A stretch of 8,240 bases of DNA, taken from positions 1-8,240 of the forward strand of contig JAAZON010000440.1 in assembly GCA_012797725.1 (NCBI GenBank). The letters run 5' to 3'. This stretch comes from SAR324 cluster bacterium. GTDB taxonomy: Bacteria > Bdellovibrionota > UBA2361 > JAAZON01. The notes beneath the pieces are model-generated. The model was not told the DNA's origin. It did no database searches and saw only the letters and a program-made list of their open reading frames with translations. Positions 1 to 5,570 of this stretch are shown here, piece by piece (position 1 is the first letter of the stretch; every line of letters starts with the position of its first letter). A program made the translations under genes and the position numbers.

Positions 1-11
1 AATTCTTTTCC

Positions 12-491
12 ATGGCACAAGAGGAAACTGTAGTAGCGAAACATGAGGATAGCCAGAGTGGGTTGGCCCCTAATAAAGTAACGGCCAAGACGTCGGAGGA
101 CAAGGATATTGTGCTTAAGGATGCAATGTATTGGTCAAAAGCTAGTCCAATAGTTGGTTTTCTAGTCTCTTATGATAATGAAGAGAATGGTGAGGCCTTC
201 GAATTGCGCCAGGGGCGAGTAATAGTAACATCAGAGAAGGCAGCCCACGGGGACTATTTTGTGATAGCAGATGAAACAGTGTCCCCTATGCATGCGATTC
301 TAAGAATTACAAGCACGGGGGAAGTTCAGGTGCTGGATCAATTATCCGAGTTTGGAACAAAAATTAAGCGATTGGGTTTTGATGAAACTGAAGACTTGTC
401 AGGAGAAAGAAGTCCTGTTGGGCATGGTGATGTTGTGTGGTTTGGTAAACGTTCTTTTCATGTTTGTATGGTGGTGCGCCAACGGCAATAA
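12..491 (+). CDS. Small cytoplasmic FHA-domain protein
   Basis: A 159-residue protein with no signal peptide or membrane segment. Residues 1-45 are charged and probably disordered; about 47-155 form a forkhead-associated (FHA) fold. Visible FHA marks are G68-R69 (the Arg that usually contacts phosphothreonine), S91-x-x-H94 in SPMHAIL, D109, S112 and G115-T116 in LSEFGT, and a late GDVVWFGKRSFHV strand pair. The stretch between GR and SxxH is a little longer than usual. FHA domains bind phosphothreonine peptides, so the likely partner is the kinase 6 bp downstream or one of its substrates (inference). FHA modules also occur in the SctD family of type III systems and fused to some TadA ATPases, but this protein lacks both the membrane anchor and the ATPase. 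No good ribosome binding site is seen before the ATG, and the frame is open to the window edge, so the true start could lie upstream. Confidence 0.85.
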   Translation: MAQEETVVAKHEDSQSGLAPNKVTAKTSEDKDIVLKDAMYWSKASPIVGFLVSYDNEENGEAFELRQGRVIVTSEKAAHGDYFVIADETVSPMHAILRITSTGEVQVLDQLSEFGTKIKRLGFDETEDLSGERSPVGHGDVVWFGKRSFHVCMVVRQRQ

Positions 492-497
492 CGATGT

Positions 498-2060
498 ATG
501 ACAGAAGAACACCTTATAAGTTTACAACCAGGAACTGTCATTGCAGGACGGTATGAAGTTGTAAAATGTCTGGGAGCTGGCAGCATGGGATTAGTGTATG
601 CATGCCGTCATCGGGAGCTTGCCGGGCATCTTGTTGCGGTGAAGGTGCTTTTCCCTGAAGTTTCTCAAGACCGAGTTGCTGCAGCAAGGTTTCGAAATGA
701 GATCTTCGCCTCTTATGGAGTCTCGCATCCTAATGTTGTGCGAGCTTATGAGTATATAAGAGATGGCGATCTTGTGGCCTATACCATGGAATATGTGGGA
801 GGAGGCGACTTGGCCGATCGCTTGTCAAGAAGTCGCGAGTTGATGCAAATTCCCGAAATTATCAAGGTATTAGATCAAATGTGTAATGGTGTACAGGCCA
901 TTCATGATTCTGGGATAGTGCACCGAGATCTTAAGCCTGAGAACATTCTTCTTACAAAGGAAGGTGATGTAAAAATCGCCGATTTTGGTATAGCACGAAC
1001 GGGACATGGCCCGAAACTTACAGAACATGGAGGTGTCGTAGGTACTATCGATTATGTTAGCCCTGAGTACATTTTGAATTCTCAGGTGGATTGGCGTTCG
1101 GATATATACGCGATTGGTATATTGGGATACGAGATGTTAACCGGAGATTCTCCTTTTAGAGGGGACAGTGTTTATGCGACTATGACAAAACGTCTGAAAA
1201 CAGATCCCGAAGTTCCAAGTAAAATACGACAAGATTGTCCACCTGAGCTTGATGCCATAATCTTGAAAGCAATGAAAAGAGATCCAGAAGCGCGTTATCA
1301 GTCAGCGAGTGCGATGCATTTCGATCTGGAGCCACTTCTTCAAAAATTTGGAAGTCAGGGATCTTCAACAACTCAGTACAAAACGACCCAAGGCAAAGGA
1401 AGAAGACTTACAAGTGTGCCTGACGCTTCCGATGAGGATGCCACGCAACCTGTCAAGCCGCGCACTATTATAAATCAGCCTCAGACTTCGAATCTGGAAT
1501 CAAGGGGTAAGAGCGGATCGGGAAGAGTAGTGAGACAAAACGCCAGAGATTCGGCCTCATTTATGACTCTTCGTACTGAAGAAAGTATAAGGCATGAACG
1601 AAGAAATGCCTTTCCATGGGAGAAGCCTCAACAGGCAGCAAGGATTAATACATCCTCTCGATTAGGTTTTTCAAGCCAGCCTATAGTGGGTGCAGAAGCA
1701 ACAGTATCTTACACGTCTAAGCTACAATCAGTTGATGAAACTGTGGAAGATGCAGTGGAAAATGATACAGCCATCATTACTGAGAAACGGGGAATTGATG
1801 GAGTCATGGGGCGCATGGACAGAGCGACCGATACGCATGTCCTTTCTACTACTATAGATACAGAGCGTATGCGCAAGCTTCATGAGCTTGTGGATAGGTC
1901 TCAGCCTTGGGATCTTGTAGATTTTCTGCGCTTGACCTTAGCTGTTTTATTCGGACTTTGTGTGGGATTGCTTATTGTCAATTATGTGTCGGAAGATGTA
2001 TTTGGAGAGAAGGGAATCATGTCGAGTGTTTTAAGTGCTCAAAGTGGAGAGCGTGAATGA
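498..2060 (+). CDS. Membrane-anchored Hanks-type Ser/Thr protein kinase
   Basis: A 520-residue PknB-like kinase. The catalytic domain is about residues 19-280: glycine loop GAGSMG (26-31), ATP-anchoring K49 in VAVK, helix-C E68, catalytic loop HRDLKPEN (142-149, an RD kinase), DFG (162-164), activation segment with candidate phosphorylated T175 and T183, GTIDYVSPE (182-190) and D202 in SDIYAIG. All key residues are present, so it should be active. Residues 285-470 are a Ser/Thr/Arg/Gln-rich low-complexity linker, a plausible target for autophosphorylation and FHA binding. One hydrophobic segment (about 477-497) is followed by a 23-residue tail, so the kinase is held at the inner membrane facing the cytoplasm. 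There is no extracellular PASTA or other sensor domain. Its stop overlaps the TadZ start (ATGA), indicating translational coupling. The substrates are not shown by the sequence; TadZ, the FHA protein or secretion components are the obvious candidates. Confidence 0.95.
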   Translation: MTEEHLISLQPGTVIAGRYEVVKCLGAGSMGLVYACRHRELAGHLVAVKVLFPEVSQDRVAAARFRNEIFASYGVSHPNVVRAYEYIRDGDLVAYTMEYVGGGDLADRLSRSRELMQIPEIIKVLDQMCNGVQAIHDSGIVHRDLKPENILLTKEGDVKIADFGIARTGHGPKLTEHGGVVGTIDYVSPEYILNSQVDWRSDIYAIGILGYEMLTGDSPFRGDSVYATMTKRLKTDPEVPSKIRQDCPPELDAIILKAMKRDPEARYQSASAMHFDLEPLLQKFGSQGSSTTQYKTTQGKGRRLTSVPDASDEDATQPVKPRTIINQPQTSNLESRGKSGSGRVVRQNARDSASFMTLRTEESIRHERRNAFPWEKPQQAARINTSSRLGFSSQPIVGAEATVSYTSKLQSVDETVEDAVENDTAIITEKRGIDGVMGRMDRATDTHVLSTTIDTERMRKLHELVDRSQPWDLVDFLRLTLAVLFGLCVGLLIVNYVSEDVFGEKGIMSSVLSAQSGERE

Positions 2061-2491
2061 AGATTCTGATTGTTGACAGTACGGCAGAAGCACAGGCGTT
2101 TTGTTATCGTCGCCTGGAGTCCTTCAGCCAGCTTGATAAAGAGACTCTTGATTTGCAAGTTCGGCTATCAAACGATCAAGAAGCCATGAAGTATATGACA
2201 GAGGCCGATGTCCTTATTTTGGGCTCCGGCCTTGGTCAAACAGGAGTCGTTTTGGCCAAGCAAGCGATGGTAGCAGTCCCATGGCTCCATATTATTATGT
2301 TTGTCACCGATGAGTTGTATGGAGGTGGGGCCTTTAGAGCTGCCCAGGCAGTGGGTGTCAGAAAGGTCTTTCCAGATAGCGCTTCCCCAATTGATTTCCT
2401 CCAAGAATTAGTAGGTATTCACGCAGAATTTCGACGTGAAGGTCGAACTCGTGAAGGAAAAATAATAGCAATTGCTCATGCCAAGGGATGA
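2057..2491 (+). CDS. tadZ: TadZ N-terminal part: atypical receiver domain up to the Walker A loop
   Basis: A 144-residue open frame starting at the ATG that overlaps the kinase stop. It has the alternating strand/helix pattern of a CheY-like receiver: MKILIVD (D7), DVLILG (51-56), HIIMFVTD with T84, and VRKVFPD with K103. The usual phosphoacceptor Asp after strand 3 is missing; the position falls at about G56-S57. This is the degenerate receiver typical of TadZ/CpaE proteins, which do not depend on phosphorylation but use the domain for localisation and dimerisation. The end, KIIAIAHAKG, is the first strand of the ATPase domain and the first half of the deviant Walker A motif, so the protein would stop in the middle of its nucleotide-binding loop. 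If the TGA is real and not read through, this fragment could exist as a free receiver domain. Confidence 0.8.
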   Translation: MKILIVDSTAEAQAFCYRRLESFSQLDKETLDLQVRLSNDQEAMKYMTEADVLILGSGLGQTGVVLAKQAMVAVPWLHIIMFVTDELYGGGAFRAAQAVGVRKVFPDSASPIDFLQELVGIHAEFRREGRTREGKIIAIAHAKG

Positions 2492-2506
2492 GTTGGTGCC
2501 ACGTCA

Positions 2507-3316
2507 ATGGCTGCAGCTCTTGCTGAGATCTGTAGTGTCTATAACAAGAAAACGATACTTTGGGATCTTGATGTTGAGACAAGAGACTTAAGCCGATCGC
2601 TTACTGTGAGTGGTGTTGAGGCGAAAGTGGTCAGTTCCTGGGTGAACGGCGAGAGGGAAATTTCCAGGGAATCTCTTAAGGATGCTCTTATTCCGATTAG
2701 TAGTGATGTCTCTGTATTGATGCCGCCGGATCGCATGGCTGAGTCTATGGATCTTGTCTGTCATACAGACGGTATGCTTATAGTTCAACGTATAATCGAC
2801 CTTGCCAGGGTTCTTTATGATGTGGTTTTAGTGGATACGGCTGGAAGACTTGGTCCAGCTACCGGGGCTATTTTAAGGGCTGCTGATATAGTCCTTATTG
2901 TTTTGGACGATACGGTTCTTGGAATAACGGCGCTGGATTTATATTTGAGTTTTGTTAAGTCTTTGGTCGGCGACACCGAAAGGCTTGTTTTTCTGGTAAA
3001 TGGCGTAGGGTCCGAGTCGTTAAGTACAGAACAAATAGCTGCTGAATTAGAACCGGCTCATCGTTTAGGAGCTGCTCCTTGGCGTTTGGAAAGCATACCA
3101 AGAGATTTCAAAGCAGGCCTTTGGCCTGGGAGCGGCAGGACTATGTACAGCTTGTGTCAAAAACATACAAGGTTAATTCTGGAAAACGTGGCAGCTGAAC
3201 TCGGTATTGGAGGAACAGCGCCTCATAAGGTATCTGCTTTTCAAACGGCTTCTGAAGAGAGTTCAAATAAAAAGGAAAAGAAAGAGAATTGGGTAAGTCG
3301 CTTGCTTGGGCGTTAG
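2507..3316 (+). CDS. tadZ: TadZ C-terminal part: MinD/ParA-like ATPase domain lacking its P-loop
   Basis: The ATG at 2507 is codon 151 of the joined gene, an internal Met right after VGATS, and has no convincing ribosome binding site at the usual distance. It is therefore unlikely to be a natural start. The 269 residues contain the rest of the MinD/ParA-like fold: strand and A' motif TILWDLDVETRDLSRSL, Walker B-type DVVLVDTAGRLGP, ADIVLIVLDDTVLGITAL, and FLVNGVGS, which corresponds to the strand that carries the base-recognition region. The C-terminus (about the last 20 residues) is rich in Lys/Glu and ends WVSRLLGR, resembling a short amphipathic membrane-contacting tail (inference). Made alone, this piece would lack the Walker A loop and could not bind ATP normally. 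It is 3' to the receiver half and 384 bp before the flp gene. Confidence 0.75.
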   Translation: MAAALAEICSVYNKKTILWDLDVETRDLSRSLTVSGVEAKVVSSWVNGEREISRESLKDALIPISSDVSVLMPPDRMAESMDLVCHTDGMLIVQRIIDLARVLYDVVLVDTAGRLGPATGAILRAADIVLIVLDDTVLGITALDLYLSFVKSLVGDTERLVFLVNGVGSESLSTEQIAAELEPAHRLGAAPWRLESIPRDFKAGLWPGSGRTMYSLCQKHTRLILENVAAELGIGGTAPHKVSAFQTASEESSNKKEKKENWVSRLLGR

Positions 3317-3437
3317 TTGGAAAACGACGCTCAAAACTTACCATCTACCCCCCCACCACCCCAAACTGAACTCATAGAAGGTTTAATCAATTAATAATAT
3401 TAGAGATTTCTCAAAGCTCCACTTCGAAAGAAAGCAT

Positions 3438-3462
3438 GGTTCTGTCAAAAGCAGACAGAGCT
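3438..3462 (+). terminator. Hairpin downstream of tadZ, possible weak terminator
   Basis: GTTCTGTC (3439-3446) pairs with GACAGAGC (3454-3461) around a 7-base loop, with one G-T wobble inside the stem and another possible closing pair outside it. T-runs follow only at 3482 and 3495, not directly after the stem, so it is a poor intrinsic terminator. It may instead be an RNA processing or stability element at the end of the FHA-kinase-tadZ transcript. Confidence 0.3.
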
Positions 3463-3640
3463 TGTAATGTACTCAGAGGCTATTTTTATTGTTGTTTTTT
3501 TTTAAAATAATCTTATGCTAAGGTTTAATGCATCGCTTGAATAAATAGTTGGAAATTTATATCTAGCGTGTCAAGTCAAAGCATGCTGAACTAACAGGGT
3601 GGGAGCTTCCCAAGATAGGGGCGACGAGTTCCCGAGTGTT

Positions 3641-3669
3641 TTGACACAAGCTTGGATTTTTAGAATATT
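3641..3669 (+). promoter_or_regulatory. Candidate sigma-70-type promoter for flp
   Basis: A perfect -35 TTGACA at 3641-3646 is followed 17 bp later by AATATT (3664-3669, 4 of 6 matches to TATAAT). An overlapping TAGAAT at 3661 matches better but is only 14 bp away. Transcription would start near 3676, giving a leader of about 25 bases that contains the ribosome binding site at 3689. The separate promoter and the strong terminator after flp both suggest the pilin is expressed independently of its neighbours. Not tested by any alignment. Confidence 0.45.
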
Positions 3670-3688
3670 TAAAGTGGTTAATTTATTT

Positions 3689-3694
3689 GGAGGA
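3689..3694 (+). promoter_or_regulatory. Ribosome binding site that fixes the flp start
   Basis: GGAGGA lies 6 bases before the ATG at 3701. It is the strongest Shine-Dalgarno match in the window. It selects the 51-codon frame over an in-frame ATG at 3599, whose extra 34 residues do not resemble a prepilin leader. A strong site is expected for an abundant pilin. Confidence 0.85.
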
Positions 3695-3700
3695 ATTCTA

Positions 3701-3856
3701 ATGGAAGCTAGAAGTCTAAAAGGAGAAAAGGGTGCTAGTCTTGTTGAATACGCACTTCTCGTAGCTCTTATCGCAGTTGCATGCATTGTTGCTATTAGGG
3801 CTCTCGGATCGAAAGTTTCTACGCAGTTCTCAACTATTACGAGTGCTTTGAGCTAG
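3701..3856 (+). CDS. flp: Flp/Fap-type type IVb prepilin (Tad pilus major subunit)
   Basis: A 51-residue prepilin. A short charged leader (MEARSLKGEKG) is followed by ASLVEYALLVALIAVA, the Flp signature. The prepilin peptidase would cut after G11, giving mature A1 with E5-Y6 (E16-Y17 of the precursor), the Glu-Tyr pair that defines Flp pilins. The hydrophobic helix runs from about residue 14 to 34, followed by a short polar tail rich in Ser/Thr. The mature form would be 40 residues, within the usual Flp size. The start at 3701 is chosen over the in-frame 3599 ATG because of GGAGGA at 3689 and the normal leader length. Unusually, flp lies between tadZ and tadA rather than at the head of the cluster. 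The prepilin peptidase (TadV/CpaA) is not in the window. It has its own candidate promoter and terminator. Confidence 0.93.
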   Translation: MEARSLKGEKGASLVEYALLVALIAVACIVAIRALGSKVSTQFSTITSALS

Positions 3857-3859
3857 TTT

Positions 3860-3883
3860 AATACAAGTTAAAAACTTCGTATT
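3860..3883 (+). other. Hairpin directly after the flp stop codon
   Basis: AATACAAGTT (3860-3869) and AACTTCGTATT (3873-3883) form a 10-bp stem with a three-A loop and one bulged C. It starts three bases after the TAG stop and has no T-run. It may protect the 3' end of the pilin mRNA, acting with the terminator 10 bases downstream (inference). Confidence 0.45.
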
Positions 3884-3893
3884 CAAAATATAG

Positions 3894-3959
3894 AGTGGCA
3901 ACTGCTGTTTTATTATTGTTGTAGTTTAAATTGAAAACGGCTAAAGTTGCCACTTTTTT
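3894..3959 (+). terminator. Strong Rho-independent terminator of flp
   Basis: AGTGGCAACT (3894-3903) is perfectly complementary to AGTTGCCACT (3945-3954), and the T-run extends to 3959. Inside this, GCTGTTTT (3904-3911) pairs with AAAACGGC (3934-3941) with one wobble, leaving a 3-base bulge and a 22-base loop. The result is about 18 bp of stem ending in six Ts. It would end most flp transcripts and keep pilin levels separate from tadABC and sctV, though partial read-through is possible. Confidence 0.85.
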
Positions 3960-4005
3960 CATTTAAGAAGCATCTTTAAATCTAGACAGAAACCCAAAGG
4001 TTTTC

Positions 4006-4031
4006 TTGCAGGGGGTAGTCTCTTGTAGAAT
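4006..4031 (+). promoter_or_regulatory. Weak candidate promoter for the tadABC-sctV transcript
   Basis: The 121 bases between the flp terminator and tadA should hold a promoter, because transcription from flp is likely stopped. The best -10 match is TAGAAT (4026-4031), with TTGCAG (4006-4011) as a poorly spaced -35 (14 bp). A near-repeat of TGTAGAATGC follows as TGTAGTATTGC. The assignment is tentative; an alternative sigma factor or read-through could serve instead. Confidence 0.2.
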
Positions 4032-4080
4032 GCTGTAGTATTGCATTTGCAGGAATTTTGGTTTTCTAAAAGGTTCCACC

Positions 4081-5562
4081 ATGAGCACTGGAAGCAAAGA
4101 TAAAGATGCATTGATTAATTTATTCTCCACGCGATCCCTTCAGTCACGATTAATAGAGGGAAGGTCGATAGACTCACTTCCCGCTAATCCAGGGGCATCT
4201 TCTGTACCCTCAAGCTCTAATACCACTACGAGGCGCCAAGCTCCTCGAAGTGGAACACAAGCTTCTCTTTCTCCGCTAGCAAGCACCGTGCTTCGTGAAG
4301 CTAGGCGAGAACTTGGCAGCGATCTTAAACTTCAACAGGCCCAGCAAGAAGGACAGGGAATTTCCGAAGAGGCGATTGCAGCAGCGGTAGATCGAGTCAT
4401 TAGAAAGAGAGGGGAGCCTATTGATGATATTGAGCGAGCAAATGTAATAATCCATCTTCAAAAGGATTTGATGGGATGGGGGGTTCTGCAACCTCTTATA
4501 GACAATAATGAAGTTACTGATATCCATGTCTATGATTATCAGACGGTGGTTCTTCAGAGAGGCAAGATCAGTGAAATAACAGGACTTCATTGGCCAAATA
4601 AGCAAGCATATGTTGCATTCATTGACAGGCTTCTCTTAAGACTTGGGAAGTCACTTACTACACAACAGCACACTGTTGACGCATCCTTTCCAAATGGAAT
4701 AAGGATCTGTGCCATTCATGAAAGTGTTTGTGGAATTCGAGGGCCCTTGCTTTGTATCAGAATACCAAGGGTTGTAAACGTCTCGCTCGAAGGGCTAGTT
4801 TCGTATCAGGTGGCTCCGCCACTAATTGTGAACTACATGGCATCGCTGGTCCGATCTGGCCTTTGCACACAGATGATAGCAGGTGAAACGGGGACAGGTA
4901 AAACCACTCTTATTAGGTGCTTAGGCACTCAATTCGGTCCAGATGAATCAATCATTGCGGTTGAGGATACGCCAGAGCTTATCTTCCAGCATCCTTTCTT
5001 CCGATCTTTGATCTCGCGTCCACCAAATGCGGAAGGAGTAGGAGAGGTAACTCTTCAAGAGCATATAAAAACCACTTTGAGAATGACCCCAACACGAGTC
5101 CTCTTAGGGGAGATGAGAACCCCATATGCTGCTGAAGCTTTTCTTGAAAGTGCCCAAACAGGACATGTTGGGATGTCGACGATTCACGCGAGAAACGCAA
5201 GAGAGACGCTTGTTCGTCTAGAGAGTCTTCTCGGTAGAGCTCAAAAATCTGTATCGATAGATATTATCAGGCAACAAATAGCTCTTGCTGTTGATTCTGT
5301 CGTATGGATGTTTCGAGAGAAGGGCTCGGGACGGATCCGAATCGGGGAAGTGATTGAGGTTGGGCACTTTGTTGAAGGTGTAATACAGGTTAGACCAATG
5401 TTTAAGCTGATAGAGACCGGGGAACGACCAGTTTGGAGGGTTGAGTCATGGTCAAGTAATTTTGATAGCGTGTTAGCTGATGACGGAATTTTCTTAGGAG
5501 ATCACCCCAGGGAAATTACTTTTAATGATATGGATACTGAATCAAAGAAAGAAAGGCACTAG
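4081..5562 (+). CDS. tadA: TadA/CpaF secretion ATPase of the Tad pilus
   Basis: A 493-residue GspE/VirB11-superfamily ATPase that powers Flp pilus assembly at the inner membrane. The N-terminal 100 residues are a Ser/Thr/Arg-rich linker with predicted helices; the N2-type domain (about 120-235) contains LMGWGVLQPLIDNNEVTDI, the CpaF/TadA hallmark. Walker A is GETGTGKTT (268-276, K274), the Asp box is AVEDTPEL (293-300), Walker B is RVLLGEMR (339-346, E344), and the His box is TGHVGMSTIHA (360-370, H362 and H369). All catalytic elements are present. In the His box a Val stands where Asp is common (GHD). The acidic tail after about 455 is extra. AAAAGG at 4068 lies 7 bases before the start. It is the first gene after the flp terminator and 8 bp before tadB, in the standard A-B-C order. 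VirB11-type and GspE ATPases are related, but the neighbours and N-domain favour TadA. Confidence 0.95.
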   Translation: MSTGSKDKDALINLFSTRSLQSRLIEGRSIDSLPANPGASSVPSSSNTTTRRQAPRSGTQASLSPLASTVLREARRELGSDLKLQQAQQEGQGISEEAIAAAVDRVIRKRGEPIDDIERANVIIHLQKDLMGWGVLQPLIDNNEVTDIHVYDYQTVVLQRGKISEITGLHWPNKQAYVAFIDRLLLRLGKSLTTQQHTVDASFPNGIRICAIHESVCGIRGPLLCIRIPRVVNVSLEGLVSYQVAPPLIVNYMASLVRSGLCTQMIAGETGTGKTTLIRCLGTQFGPDESIIAVEDTPELIFQHPFFRSLISRPPNAEGVGEVTLQEHIKTTLRMTPTRVLLGEMRTPYAAEAFLESAQTGHVGMSTIHARNARETLVRLESLLGRAQKSVSIDIIRQQIALAVDSVVWMFREKGSGRIRIGEVIEVGHFVEGVIQVRPMFKLIETGERPVWRVESWSSNFDSVLADDGIFLGDHPREITFNDMDTESKKERH

Positions 5563-5570
5563 GACAGACA

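Larger units (their letters stand above)
2057..3316 (+). pseudogene. tadZ: TadZ/CpaE-like ATPase gene interrupted by one in-frame TGA
   Basis: The two open frames 2057-2491 and 2507-3316 lie in the same frame and join into one 419-residue TadZ/CpaE protein if the TGA at 2489-2491 is read as an amino acid. Around the stop the frame reads KG-stop-VGATSMAAALAE. TadZ/CpaE and MinD-like proteins have KGGVGxT/S here, so the stop sits exactly where the second Walker A glycine (GGA) would be, one base from TGA. No bases are missing or added. Joined domain order: atypical receiver (1-130), Walker A (143-149), A' strand ILWDLD, Walker B VVLVDTAG, then a basic C-terminal tail. TadZ directs polar placement and assembly of the Tad pilus. 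The two halves show no other decay, so this is either a sequencing error, a very recent nonsense mutation, or a recoded codon. The ATGA overlap with the kinase and the pilus genes downstream support its identity. Confidence 0.8.
3317..3688. other. Non-coding leader between tadZ and flp
   Basis: No credible gene on either strand. The region is AT-rich with several separate elements: a C-tract (3348-3362), a hairpin (3438-3462), a T-tract of nine (3495-3503) followed by A-rich DNA that could act as curved or UP-type DNA, a GC-rich patch with GGGA/TCCC symmetry (3600-3633), and a TTGACA promoter candidate (3641). Two short words recur with similar offset: AAGGTTTAAT at 3378 and 3520, and AAAGCATG at 3431 and 3578, hinting at an old duplication. 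A second weak promoter candidate is TTGAAT (3537) with TATATC (3559), 16 bp apart. The length and content fit a regulatory region giving flp its own transcription. Confidence 0.6.

Noticed and set aside
2489..2491. Reassigned genetic code with UGA as Gly (as in SR1/Gracilibacteria) or as Trp
   Set aside because: Gly would restore Walker A, but the kinase ends at TGA in an ATGA overlap with tadZ and reading on meets more TGAs at 2067 and beyond before a TAG. No other gene here has an internal TGA, which would be frequent under such a code.
2489..2530. Selenocysteine insertion at the TadZ TGA
   Set aside because: Only 4-bp stems can be drawn after the codon, and a selenocysteine in a Walker A loop has no known rationale.
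3309..3331. Hairpin directly after tadZ as a terminator
   Set aside because: A short GGGCGT/ACGCTC stem with a wobble can be drawn, but there is no T-run after it and the loop is long.
3599..3856. Longer pilin frame starting at the ATG at 3599
   Set aside because: The extra 34 residues do not resemble a prepilin leader and no ribosome binding site precedes this ATG, while GGAGGA sits before 3701.
4276..4605. 109-codon minus-strand open frame inside tadA
   Set aside because: It lies wholly opposite a conserved TadA region, resembles no family, and is explained as a shadow frame. The same holds for the other minus-strand frames in the window and for the plus-strand frame 6452-6652.
4081..5562. 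Conjugative VirB11 or type II GspE ATPase
   Set aside because: The CpaF-type N-domain motif and the flp, tadB and tadC neighbours make TadA the better call.
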